Below are positions 1 to 11,803 of a DNA stretch of 64,000 nucleotides, piece by piece. The first letter of the stretch is position 1; the number at the start of each line of letters is the position of its first letter. This DNA comes from Zelopaecilomyces penicillatus. Taxonomy: Eukaryota > Ascomycota > Sordariomycetes > Hypocreales > Pseudodiploosporaceae. The notes beneath the pieces are model-generated. The model was not told where the DNA came from. It saw only the letters and a list, made by a program, of their open reading frames with translations, and did not search any database. A program made the position numbers and the translations under genes. Location of the stretch: positions 4,464,001 to 4,528,000 of the forward strand of contig VCCP01000001.1 in the NCBI GenBank assembly GCA_005765155.1, given 5' to 3'.

Positions 1-10
1 GCAATCTCTA

Positions 11-3000
11 TCAATATCTATAGTATGAATCCCGACGCCGCCGCGATAACCGAGTAGGTGGCGGGGGATAGGCTGGCGGGGGGTAGGCGTGAACATTGGC
101 TCGATGCGCAGGTCGTGAGAGCGCAGGGTGGCTGCGCCTCGTCGTCCTCACTCCATACTCAGAGTCCGAATCCCCAGCGACAGCAACCTCGTTCGTCTTG
201 ACCGTGACGACCGACATGTCGGGGATCCTGGTTGTATATTGAGGAGCAACTCGCTTTCCTGATACCCATTCAAACACATTGCCCAGCTCATTCATCCACC
301 ACAGGCCAGCTACAATGACAAAGAATGTGATGGGCAGCGCAACGGACCAGTATAGCCACTGGCCATACTTCATGTCGCGGACATCGCTGGTGTTCATGCC
401 AAAGATGCTGGAGATGGCGCTGAGCGGCAAGAAAATGATGGTGACAATGGTGAATGCATACGTGGCATTCTCCTGTCGGTCCTTTGTCTGCTCCATCCTG
501 TAACTGATTTCGCGTTCCAGATCTTCCGCATATTCAGTAAGTCGCTTGAACTCGTACTCACGCTGTTCAATAGAGCGTATACATTCTGTGAGGAACAGGC
601 CACGGAATCCATCAGCATCTGTTGCAGATAGCTTGGACGCGGCATCAAACTCCCCCGCGTAGGGATCATCCCATTCGTCACACATATTGGCTTTTCTTCC
701 TCCATACACATCGTGCTCGTCATACCTCGCGGAACGCACGCGGGGGGTGAAAGGGTTTGCCATAGAGCGGTGGTAGACGTTCGCTACTCCACCACACTTG
801 GTGCTGAGCATACTAATGATCCGTCGCTGTCTTGTAATGTTGCGCTTGATAGCCGTCATTTCCTGCTGCACGAAGTCGATTCGATGTTGATAGGAACGCT
901 CAGAAGGCTTTGTTGTAATATCAGTGTCCTATAAAATAGTATCAGCTTTTGTATCTTAAATTTTTATGTTTATTTCTTATTTTTTTTCAGTTGAGGAGAG
1001 TTGCTTTACCAGCGAGTTAAGGTACTGGGAATAAGTCTCGACGATATCATCAGACTTCCCCACTTGATCTTGAAGCAAACTCAGCGCAATGAGTGGCACT
1101 ATTTCCATCGGTAGCATAGCCGCCTTTTCTAAAAGGCTTGTATTGCAGATGCCGTGGATAATTTTTCCCATCCCGGTGGTAATAAGTGTAAACGCCCTTG
1201 CTAAAAACCTCGAACCATTGTAATCGTCACGACTGTGAATTAGTCCAGACAAAATATGAAGCCAAGCTGTAACCAGTTCCTGGGGAAGCACAATTCTTTC
1301 TCTGTCTTCTTTGCTCGCGTACATCATGAAGTCCTGAAAGCCTATACACTTGTCTGCCAAAAGCGTCAAAGCGTCAGTGAATGAAGTCAACATTCTTCTT
1401 TGGACCTCTTGTTGATATTTTTCAGTTGTGTTTTCTGATAAAGGTGCCTAGAGAAAAAAGAAAATATCAGATTCATATTCATCGGTACAGCAAAGGGGTA
1501 TCTGATATAATGGAAAAACATAGCTTACCCGTATCAAAGTGTCAACGGCCCCCCAAAATGTAGCAGATGTCGGACCCTTGAAGCTCGCCGGAAGAAAAGT
1601 CTGATAAACAGTGTCCGCAACGTTGAAGAGTTTTGTTTGGGTTTCATAATGGCTCCGGACTTGGTCGTCTTCCAATTTTTCTGCAGCAGCTGCCAGCAGG
1701 CTCAAGTGGGCAGATACTTCTTCCCTTCTAACTAGTCCACAGTTCTTGTAACATTTTTGGGTTGAAAACGAAGTCTTCTCAGTCATGAATTTCTCGGCTG
1801 CTGTTAGCTGTTCGTCGAGATTCTTCAACGCGACATCTGAAGACGAATAATTTTGGCCTTTCGGGGGTAAAGCAAGGACGTGCAGTTTCTCTTGAGTCTG
1901 AACAGAACCCCCCCAAGTCGCATGCAATCCGCTTTTCTCCTCATCTTGGGGCTGTTTACTAGTTCGTAATCTTTCCGATATATCCATGTCCCTGGTTGTA
2001 GTTAGCTATAAACGCTGTTGAAACTAGAAAGCTGTACAATCTTCGCCTTCTTACGGTGGTGTATCAAGCTTCAGCGTAATGCTAGCTCGTGGCCCCTCGG
2101 CAATTTTCAACACTGTCTCCCAGTATACAGGTGTCACAACGCGGCTCCCATGCTTGAACTCGATGTTCGTGCCTGTCGGCCAAAATTCATTGAAGCATGA
2201 TAAGAAAGCCTTGCATGTTAATTAATTGTCCGGGTTTTCTCAGGAAAGGTAATACTCACAAACCATGTTGGACATTCTTTCGTTGTAAATACCCAAACCA
2301 CACCACCTTTGTACGAGACGATGATTTTCCCCGAGCCACTAGATATGGACAGCTCACGGGCTGGCTCTGGATTGACTGCAACATTTTCCCCTTGCAAGTC
2401 CTTTTGATGCATTTGGCCACATGTTACAAGAACAGCTGCACCTAATTAACGGGCTGAAAAGCAAAGGGACTCTCAGTTCAAAAAAAATTCTTACAATTCT
2501 CAAGCACCAAGCACCATAATTGCGCGATGTGAAAGCATTCTCCCCGTGGCGCCATACCAAGCTGGCACACAACTTGCTCCATGTCCCTTTGCTGGGTGAT
2601 GCGGGAGTATTGAGACTGCAGAAGCGTCTGGATAGGGAATGATTTTGTATCTGAAGCCGACCCGAGACCAGTGTACTGCTGGAGAGAAAAGTAGGGGAGG
2701 CAGATCCAACTGATTGTACCTGAGGGTGTAGAATCGTCATCAAGCTTCGTCGAAGATGGTTTCAGGGGAATCTGAATGAACCGCGGGTCCATGTAACCAA
2801 CTTTGACTCCTTTTAGATTGTACCTCGATTTGATAGAGAATTGGCTCACTTCAGCCCGAAGTCTAGCGATGGCATTCCTTTCTAGGTCAGAAAACCGCAT
2901 CTGACGAAGTACCTCGGCCTAAACGGGCGAGTCAACAATCAACTCATCAATAGCACAGGATCAGAGATTAGCTTACCCAGAATTCATCAAAGTTCATGAC

Positions 3001-4063
3001 TTCCTGTCGTATATGTCTATTTAATAAGTTAGCACAACGTGAGATACACCGAGTCTGTTCGCATGACTAGTCTTACAGCCATCGAAAGAGCGGTCGTTTC
3101 TGTCCCTTTGCATCATGGAGAACCGTCAAGTTTGCTTTGTGAGGGCCGCCCAGCTGTGCCGCACCAGAGTAATGAGAGGAGTGGATCCCAGGTACGCTGG
3201 AAGCCTTTGATCCAGCATTGTCAACGTTCCGGCTAGACTCGATATCTGTAGATGGGGTTTCAAGATCCGAAGCATCTCCCTCTGTGGAGGAACGGGCTGT
3301 TGAGACGGCAAAGCTGAATTTTTCGTACATGTCCAAGTCTTCATGGATTGTATCACGTCTCCGATGATATGTAGAACGTTCATACCCTCTGCTAAGATCA
3401 GAGGGGCTCTCATCGTAAGTTCCTCTCCCTCTGCCTTCATACCTACGGGGTGGGGGTGGGGGTGGTGGTGGAGGAGTGGGCGATCTCGACCTTTGAGAAT
3501 CTTGCCGGTTCCGCCTGTCGCTAGAGTACTGTCTTAGACGTGGTCGTTTACTTACATCCTCGGTTTCTTCAAATGGTAACGGAGATTCGGTGTAGCGCAC
3601 GGGTACTGGCTCTCTGGCCTTTACCCGCTCAACATCGGGGTAATCTTTGACTCGTTCAGTCTCCTCGGCATCGTCAGGTGTGGCTTTGCTATCCCCCTTG
3701 GACTGTTGTCGCGGATGCTCGACCATAACTAATTTTGAGAGATAATCGCGTTCTCGCCTAGGTGTGGGAGCTGGAACTTCTTCCTGGGCTGCGTAAACAT
3801 CATATGGATTTTGCGAAGAGATGGCAGAAACACGTCTTGATGGCCTCTCAGCCCAGTCGTACGTCTCCACATGCCGCTGCCTCTTTGGTGGCTCAGTGCT
3901 CTCCTGTTGGCGGCCTTCGTCGGCCTGCTGTAACTTGTAAGCATGAGAAGAAAGTGACTGGGCCTCGTAGGTAGCAAACCGTAAACGTGTACTCATCGTC
4001 GTCGGCGAAGCGGAGTCTGACTACTCGTTGAGGACGCTGTCGCCCACTTTCCTCAGAGTCCAT
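11..4063 (-). CDS. CorA-like fungal membrane protein, nine exons
   Basis: Predicted 1184-residue protein joined from nine exons: 4063-3980, 3927-3077, 3016-2977, 2918-2495, 2441-2260, 2209-2055, 1991-1529, 1447-1010 and 928-11. The total is 3555 nt with all phases matching. The C-terminal part has the CorA layout: a coiled helical stretch, TM1 at about residues 1034-1054 ending in FGMN (1055-1058), a short loop, and TM2 at about 1070-1091, then a basic, proline-rich tail. GMN is the selectivity motif of CorA Mg2+ channels. The N-terminal half (residues 30-310) is charged, polyproline-bearing and probably disordered. The middle, with the conserved-looking block RDMEQVVCQLG, is the long extra region seen in fungal CorA-like proteins. 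Transport has not been shown for this family type. Start: ATG at 4063 followed by a 52-nt intron is preferred; ATG at 3996 would avoid that intron but loses the first exon. Confidence 0.85.
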
Positions 4064-4763
4064 GGTGAAAGGGTATGTTGCGAGCAATAGTCTATACAAT
4101 CCTCACACTCAATGGGGTTGTTCTCTTATAAAATTCAATGATGCCAGGAGCTTCTAGCATTGACTATCTTTTGAGTGGGTTCATGTATCAGAAGTTACCT
4201 AAGTAAATAAATCTCCAAACTGTCAGCCTACCAAGGCATATTATGATGACCGAGAAATATGCATCATCTCCTTGGGTGGTTCAGCTGGGTGTAGCCTTGT
4301 GGGCTGAACTCCAGACCCCAGACGGTGCAGGGACACGCTAAAGATAGGTGCTGCCATGGGCCAGCCCGGGCCCTGAAAGTATTGCTCACTCACATGATAA
4401 TGAGCTCGGAGATGTGCATCTCCGTTCTATATCTCCGTTCTACAGCTTATTATACTATTATACTATTACATGTGAGGTAGGGTTTTGCTTTGACACGCCA
4501 GAGTTTTATCCTCGCTTTAAATCCGTACATATTATTACCTACCTAGGCTAGGTATCTGTAGTGCCGTATTATGCCCTTGCTCATGCCCGCTGCCAATTTC
4601 CATCTCCCCGACCAGACCTGACAAAATAACCCCCACCAAGGGCTGATTCTTTCGCAATGGCCAGCTTTTATCGAACTTTCTTTCGAAATGCAGCCCGATT
4701 GTCAACCCTTTGCTTCATCACTTTAGTAGTTGTCCCTCAATTAATTAGAATCATGTGACAGCT
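4064..4763. other. Intergenic, 5' flank of the CorA-like gene
   Basis: About 700 bases between the start of the CorA-like gene and the end of the BTB gene, both minus strand. It is AT-rich around 4440-4480 and contains an ACCTACCTAGG-type word near 4540. No gene was found. Confidence 0.6.
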
Positions 4764-6084
4764 TCATCGTTCCTCTTGCTCTTCTCTCCAAGCCTCCCGC
4801 CCCTCCGTCTCAAGTCCAACATTAAAATCTTTATGCGGTGGATCATCAAAAGCCATGTCTTGGTCCCTCTTTAACGAACGAGAAAGCCTCAAGCGCTTCC
4901 TGTACTCCACTTGGTCCGCAGCGATGGCCGATGAATGGCGCTGCCAGTCGGGGAGACTCAGAAGCTCAATGAATACCGGTTGAAGCAGGAGACTAGGGAG
5001 GCATGCATGAAGCACGCCCGCTAATGCCAGTCTCATCGGCTTCATCAAACGAGAACACGGCTCATCATGAATTATATTCAGTGCACTAAGCAGATTGAAT
5101 AAGAAGACAATGCTATCGCTTCGATCCATCACCCTTTCAATATAATGGGTATCAAGAAACTCCCCGAGGTTAGCCGCGCTATGCTCGACAATCTCCAATA
5201 TGTGGGATGTCAGCTTCTCGATTCTTAGAGACAGTGCTGCGCAGTAACCTAAAACACATCGTGGGATATGAATATTGTTAAGGGGATCAAGCTTGTCCTC
5301 TTTATATATGTCTATCTCTGAGACAGATACAAGTTAGCAAATAACGGGCCAGAGGGCGTTCGGTGGGCTCTAAGAACTTGCTTACTATTTGTGTACAGAA
5401 ACATGAGGCATGTCCCGGCAGCCCCGACAGAATAAGGTAAGAACACGTCTACGTGTGTTCCATCCTGATGAATGTTACCTGCTGTACATGAGTTTGGGGT
5501 GGTTCTAAGGTTGAACCTACTTCGTTTGGTGGAGGGAGAAAATCGCGGAACCAGGCAGACTGTTGAGTGATTACACTTCGGTGCACTCGAAACACAATCG
5601 ACTCAACATGGATGTGAACGTCTGCCCCGAAAGGAAACTTCCACAGACTATCTATGTCAGTAACTAATACAATGACTGTGGAATCCTATCGCACTTACTT
5701 CTCACTCGCTCGCGGCGCTGCCGCCTCCAGCATCTTCCGAAACTTACTAGGGCTAGTCGAAATTGACGTTGCCACTGTATCTGGAGATTTGCCAGCCTCC
5801 GAGTAGCACTCCGCCTCGATGGTCAGCGGAGTGCAGCTTTCAGAAGATGTCTGTGATTCAACGATTTGCGGTGCTTTGGCAGCGGTCATATCTGTACAGC
5901 GAGATCTTGATTCTAGAGCAGGCGGTCCCAGGGATTCTTGATTGATGGCCACGGCCTCACTCCGCAGCCATGGATTTTTCTTGGGTGGTGATGAAGGGTG
6001 CAGGTTTGCAGTTGATGTGTCTGTTCGCCTTGTCCACGTCTTGCACACTTTCAACGGTCTGCCATCCAGCGACGTTCGCTTCAT
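4764..6084 (-). CDS. BTB/POZ domain protein
   Basis: Four exons, 6084-5699, 5647-5521, 5464-5386 and 5317-4764, give 1146 nt and a 381-residue protein. The N-terminal 128 residues are Ser/Pro/Lys-rich and look disordered. Exons 2 and 3 encode a BTB-like core: ADVHIHVESIVFRVHRSVI, then an F-x-x-F-L element and VDVFLPYSVGAAGTCLMFLY, which fit the strand-helix pattern of fungal BTB proteins that start with a ligand-like 'vhv.....f.vH+.vl...S.yF'. The C-terminal 180 residues are helical and end in a very acidic Glu/Arg-rich tail. BTB domains mediate protein-protein contacts, often with cullin-3 ligases, but no partner domain is visible here. Exon 2 is followed by a 56-nt intron starting GTAGGT. 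The weak point is the second half of the BTB fold, which I could not check against a profile. Confidence 0.75.
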
Positions 6085-7513
6085 TATAGGTAGCTAGCCA
6101 CAGCTTCAGATGAATTTTTTGACCGGGGAAATAACCAAGCGTTGTAAGCTTCCAAGTTAGTATTCCTATATCTTTCTCAGTTAGGAGCAAGTGCTTAGTA
6201 TTCGCCCTACTCAGAACCGTCTGGGCCTTGATAGAATTACCATTAAGCTAGGTTTTCCAGTGCTCGGTTGTTCAGAGTTCGTTCCACCTTCGTACTCCGT
6301 CAAAGGCGTGACGAAAAACAAAGACAATGCGGCGTTGCAATATGCTGAAGAGCGCCAATGATTATTTGTTGACCACAGCGAGTTGTTTAACTTTTCCTCC
6401 CCAGGCTGGTGATTAAGCAAGTGGACTTTCTGTCGACTTCGTCACCAACATGACGATCCTCGGGTCGCCATATCATGAAGGCTTAGTTGAAAGGATCAGT
6501 AATTCTGATATTGTACGCAACAACAGAAGAAATTCTGGGTCTGGGTCTGGGCTAAACTTCACATATGCCAGTGCGTTTGTTTACCCATCCAACAATTTTT
6601 ATTTTTTTTGCTTGAAGTTCTGTTCAGATCCTTCTCACTTTTTACGCCATTATGGTTCACCAACAATTCACCTCTGACGATGATGTCAGCGATTTGAAAC
6701 CATCAATTATGATGCATGTTTACATGTGCTCTGTTTTCCCACATGCGTGAATCAGTGTTGAAAACAATTGTTCTTTCCCGCTTCTTCAGGTGCCTCGATG
6801 ACCTCATTTCAAAGCGAGGAACCAACCGATTCCGCGCCCCTGAAGCTTGCTGTCCTGGCAAACATAAATTTTGGGGGGTGTAGATCACGGGTATGAAATC
6901 GAAGAGCAATTGAGGGGGTTTTTGAAAAAAAAAAAAAACCATACAATTTGCTAAGCATCTTCATCATCATCATCATCATCATCACCATTCTTTCCCTTAT
7001 CAAAGACAGGGAGAAAGAAGCATGATGCGGGCTGCAAGAAGGCGCAGTAGTACACTTTTGCAGTATCAGTACTGAGATACCTGTAATCAAGCTGGTTGCA
7101 TGTCACTGTCACTTAAACAGGGACTGGGGTTGGCTGTTTTGATATCACATCGCTATCTGGAGCATACCGTCTATGCATCGCGGATTTAAATTTATTGAAA
7201 TATTCTGCCAAGATGGAGTTTGTGAGAAACATATACTAATAAACAAGGAGGGAAGTTTATAAAATTAAAACTGTTTTGGAAGTACGAAAGTAAGTACAGT
7301 TGTCCTTCCTTTTCAATCTTTTGGTAGTGATGCATGGATTGTTCCTGCTCCATACACGCTGATACCTGCCTCCCCACCAGACTACCAGCACCTTCCATTG
7401 TCACCCCACAGTTCCAGTTGCTTACCAAGGCACCCCCAGATCATCTGCATCCACAGTTCACAGCGTTATCGTTGGCCCAGATCTGCCTTTGCGAAAATCG
7501 GTCAACCTACAAC
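6085..7513. promoter_or_regulatory. Divergent intergenic region, BTB gene / thioredoxin-PITH gene
   Basis: About 1.4 kb between two divergently transcribed genes, so it should contain both promoters. Visible features are a run of 14 A near 6925, a TCA trinucleotide repeat at 6961-6984, a TACTCCGT word at 6293-6300 and TATA-like AT-rich DNA near 7190-7270. Short ORFs here lack any recognisable domain. Confidence 0.5.
6961..6984. repeat. (TCA)8 microsatellite
   Basis: Eight perfect TCA units in the divergent intergenic region, just downstream of an A14 run. It is a simple repeat with likely length polymorphism. Confidence 0.95.
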
Positions 7514-8686
7514 ATGTCGAAAACAACGCTATCTATAAGCTCCAAGGAGCAACTCAGCGGAGTCCTCAAAGCCTCTCGCATTGTCGTCGCAGACTGTAAG
7601 ACCATATTTCTTGGACATGATGGGGTACCCCGCCCTAGGTGGACTTTGGAGTTTCTTTGCAGCAGCGGGGATCGACTACTCTCCAACCCATGCATAGATC
7701 ATGCTTGAATTACATGAATACTGTGAATAATGCTAATGCTATTCATTTTACTTAGTCTATGCCGACTGGTGCGGCCCATGCCAGCAGATTGCGCCCCTTT
7801 ACGAGACCCTTTCCGCATCACTGTCCCGCCCCGGCTCCGTCACCTTCGTCAAGATCAACAATGACACGAACCAAGAGCTCGCCAAGGAATACAGCATCTC
7901 CTCACTTCCTACATTCCTAGTATTTCGCGATGGTAAGGTCATCGAAAAAGTTCAAGGAGCAAACCCTCGCGAACTGAAGACGGTGGTTGAAAAACTGGCG
8001 TCCGAAGTGCAGGCTCTGGGCGAGAGCTCTGGAGGTGGCGGCGGCGGCGTCTGGAAGGGAGCGGATATCCCAAGAGGCTATAGCGACGTCACAGATCAGG
8101 TGGAGACACGAGGATGCGAACTTTTGAATGCGGATGAGGATGCTGGTCCTGTCAAAGTCCTTTTCGGAAGCTCTAAACCAAGTGCTTTAGAAAAGGGCGA
8201 GTCTACCGCCAAGGACTGGGTTCAGAGCGGATCTGATGACCAGCTTCTTTTATTTATACCATTCCAGTCGACCATCAAGCTTCACACGCTGCAGGTTTGT
8301 GTCTATGCTCCTACTACCACAAGATATCAGCTAACCTTCTGAAACAGCTCACTTCTTTGCCGCCGGCTGGCCAAGACGAGGTTGCGAGACCTAGCGTCAT
8401 CCATCTGTTCATCAACCAGACCCAAAACTTGGATTTCAGTGAGGCGGAAGAGATGGAGCCTACACAAGCCATCACACTTTCCTCAAGTGATTGGAACGCA
8501 GACGGCACGGCCTCCATCAGCTTGCGATTTGTCAAGTTTCAGAAAACAAGCACCATCACTCTCTTTGTTCAGAAAGCCGATGGCGACGCTGAGAGCGTTC
8601 GTCTCGACAGACTGAAACTCATCGGCGAAGCTGGTGTTAAGAGAGAGATGGGTAAGCTTCAAAAGGCGGGTGACGATGGCGACTAA
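7514..8686 (+). CDS. Thioredoxin-like protein with C-terminal PITH domain (TXNL1 type)
   Basis: Three exons, 7514-7595, 7756-8294 and 8348-8686, give 960 nt and 319 residues. Residues 1-110 form a thioredoxin fold with the redox motif WCGPC (Cys33, Cys36) and the cis-proline region SSLPTF. A Gly-rich linker with six consecutive glycines follows, then a PITH domain (about 130-305) beginning with the typical region around ADIPRGYSDVTDQVE. In other eukaryotes this two-domain protein is cytosolic/nuclear and associates with the 26S proteasome, coupling thiol reduction to protein breakdown; that role is inferred here. The first intron (160 nt) splits the codon for the Phe just before YADWCGPC, so the active site is only seen after splicing. 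Length and domain order match the family. Confidence 0.93.
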
Positions 8687-9808
8687 TCGAGTGATTTAGA
8701 GTGGGATGAATTTTACGAAGCTCGCCTTCTTTACATAGTTCGAAACAATCTGCGAGGGTTATCACTGCGCTAGCCAAGCTGTGTTCTTTGGGGGGTAGAG
8801 TGGGATCGTGCCACTTGAGAATTTTAACGCGCGTCAGGTGCAGGAGATCGAATCCGTTACTGGTTTATCCACAAAGCAAGATATGGGGAGAGATACGGTA
8901 AGTCTGGTGGTCTATCGCCAATGAGCGCAGCAGACAATTAGATAGAGCATATACATGGAAGCAACAGAGGTTGTGTGGTTCATGAAATCACGATTTGTTT
9001 GAACTTGAAATGTCCTGTTCTCCAAATGCGGTTCATGTGTGAAAGTAAACAAGAACCAAGTGATGGAGTACGGGCCTGCAATTATGATTGTTCTGGGGCA
9101 CAACTGACGCTGCGATTGTATCCATTGATCAGGACTCGAGCAACACGGGTATAAATTTCAGGTCATGCCAGCCGCACAAAGGAGAAAAGAGAAAAGTGAA
9201 GCAAAGCTAGGACGTGATCGACGACGTTTTATCCTCCGCGGACTTTTTTTTTTGATGAGTCAGCCAGCTGCTCAGATTGAAATTCTAGGGTAAGAGACAA
9301 ATCTATCTGGGTGCTAGAACCCATTGTGATGAAACTCCCCAGTTTTGCGGGGAGCTAAATACTTTTATAGTAGATCTAAATATAGTTAAATATGGATCTG
9401 TTCATTTTTATCTTTGTTTGCCTATAGTCTTCTTCGTACATACGTAGTTACATTGTTCCCAAATTCATTGATATAGTTGCTGTCAAAATTCTGTACCATT
9501 GCCGTACAAGCAAGACACTCCTCTACCAATGTAGCCAGCACGTGACTCGACAGGGGCCCGGAACTAAGGAGAATGGCCTGCAGGGAACTTGGGCACCCAA
9601 TCAAAATGATCTCTGGCTTGATGATGAAGGTAATTAAGGTTCAAGGTGAAGCTCAATTAAGTCATTTAACCTTGACGTCTACCTGTGGTATTTGCGTAAC
9701 AGTAATAATGCTGTTGGTTATCTTTTTACAGGCAACACCGTCTCGGGACGAAAACAGACAACTGCTTCTAGTCCCATAGCAATTCGGTGTTGTTGACCTG
9801 TCACAGCC
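8687..9808. other. Intergenic
   Basis: About 1.1 kb between tandem plus-strand genes. It has a T-rich tract near 9245 and AT-rich sequence at 9350-9420. No ORF with a recognisable domain on either strand. Confidence 0.6.
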
Positions 9809-11376
9809 ATGCTGTCATCACATAAAGCTCATTTGCCAGCCCTGGCTCCAAGGACCGCAAGCACTTTGCCACCGATGAATGAACGACCGAGTAACAAGGA
9901 GCACAACGAAGAGGAATGGAATAGCAAAAAGTATCTCATTGAGGAACTCTACATTGTCGAAAATCGCAAATTGAATGAGACCATGGCTATAATGGAGTCG
10001 AGGCACGGATTCGCTGCCACGTGAGTTAATTGCTCTTCAAAGCCATGTATTTATTTAATGAGTACATCTCAATCCGACACTGGGCTGATTGGGGAAATTG
10101 AAGAGAGCAAATGTACAAGAAGAGGTTCAAGAAGTGGGGGGTTAGAAAGCGAGCATATCGCAAGTCACACAGCACTTCTGTCACTCCACCAATCGTACCG
10201 GGATCGCATCGACACAGGTCGAAAAATCCGGATGTAAAACACCCACCGCAGAGCAGATATACAGAGAAGAATGCGTTGGATTTAGTAAAACCCTCTATTC
10301 CAAAAGTCTATTCTGATCTTGAGCTTGTCCTGGATAGCGTGTTCACCTGGAGCCAGAACAAGCTTGATTCCTACAGTGCCGCTTCTGATCCAATGTCGAA
10401 GTATCTTGAAAACCCAAACCAACCACCCATTCAAGATAGTCGCACAATGTATCGGACCTTTGAGCTTGGCTTTGATCTATGGTCCTGCGGCAATGGGGAC
10501 TTGGCCGGCATGGCTGCCCGCAAAGGGTTCTACGTGTTGGAGTTTGTCCTGACCGACGATCACCCAGATCTGGTATGGCACATACTAGACACTATCTATG
10601 ACATGGTTGATAAGGGCCACCTGCAACTGTTGAAGATGTTCCTGCAACATGCTAGCATCCTAGGGCAAAGACAACTCCCGGGGAATCATCCACTCCTCAG
10701 AATCATCCAAAAATTGAGGGAGTGTGATTGTCAAACAGATGAAGGCCGCCGTTTCATATGCCACCTCCTTAGACAAGCTTGGCTGAGAAATGTTGACACC
10801 CTCTCAGCGCATATTGGTTCAATGATGTCTGGGCATCTTTGGCTATACGAGCAATTGATATGGGATGGTCGCACGCGACTTCGCCGACACAGCGGGTTGG
10901 CGACGAAAAGAGAGATGATGAACCAGGCGCTTAAAGAGCTAGCCCGCAGCAAAGCCTCTCCCGCAAAGCATGATGTAGATCCAGACAGGCTAAGAGTTGA
11001 CGCTCTCATGCTTGAGTTTACCCAGATGGACCTTGGTGACAAGGTATTGGCAGAGAAACTGGCATCAGACTTGCTCAAACGGACAGAACTGGATGCAGAC
11101 ACACGATCCAGTGCCCGGTTCCATGCCTACGCCCGGAAAATGCTTGCGAGGATACATGAGAGCCGACAGGAATGGGACAAGGTGGAGCAGAATCTCAAAT
11201 ACGCCATCACCATGCGCGAGGCGGCCCACGGCACGACAACTAATTTGCGCGTCATTAGAGATATGTGGGTGCTTGCGGGCTACTATAAAAGGGTCGGGAA
11301 GTCGGATGGCGCTGAGCAAATCACACAAGACGCCATGGTAAGAGCTCATCAGTATTTAAATGATATACCTGGTTGA
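9809..11376 (+). CDS. Clr5-domain protein, TPR-like C-terminal half
   Basis: Two exons, 9809-10020 and 10104-11376, give 1485 nt and 494 residues. The Clr5 domain (about residues 34-90) is split by the 83-nt intron: W..KK..IEELYIVENRKLNETMAIM, HGF, then MYKKRFKKWGVRK. Clr5 is a fungus-specific domain of about 54 residues named after the S. pombe silencing factor Clr5. The rest (about 115-494) is alpha-helical and, from about residue 290, has paired helices like tetratricopeptide repeats, as in many large fungal Clr5-family paralogues of unknown function. The acceptor used (TTGAAG before 10104) was chosen because it keeps the domain in frame; CTGAT upstream is a good branch point. A consensus donor GTAAGA lies after the codon for Met482, so an alternative 3' end is possible. 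Confidence 0.85.
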
Positions 11377-11803
11377 AGGGCATAATAGGCTGGGCCATGA
11401 AGCTGAGTTGAAATTTCAATCCATTTGTATGTAATATATAAAAGAGTAAAAAGCGAGAATTTAGAATGTATATCTTTAAAGGGAGTTGGCCTGGGAACTG
11501 TGCAGGATGAGCTTGGTGGTAGTGATGGTGGTTGTAATGACAGTACAGACAAAAAATTACGACCGGAAAAGGACAAGTTGCGTCCAAGCCACACAGGCCA
11601 CCGCCACATGACGTTAACATGTGCCCGCCATCGCTTCATGGTTGAAACTTGGTTGTCGCGAACCGTGTTATCCTTGAACTGCAAGATCCTACTTCCAAGC
11701 TTTTTATACTATAATTCTATAGCCGTCACCTCTAAATTTCCATTTAGACGCTTATTCTCTAAACCAGTTCTTTTTCTCTTCTTCTTCTTCTTCAACCGAG
11801 GCC
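11377..11803. other. Intergenic, promoter of the J-domain gene
   Basis: About 430 bases between tandem plus-strand genes. A CT-rich stretch (11769-11795) directly precedes the J-protein start, a common feature of fungal core promoters and leaders. Confidence 0.5.

Noticed and set aside
977..1987. Independent small genes at 977-1393 and 1448-1987
   Set aside because: Splice phases join them to the CorA-like gene with a perfect multiple-of-three total.
8836..8870. Possible tRNA B-box-like sequence (GATCGAATCC)
   Set aside because: No matching A box, acceptor stem or anticodon loop around it.
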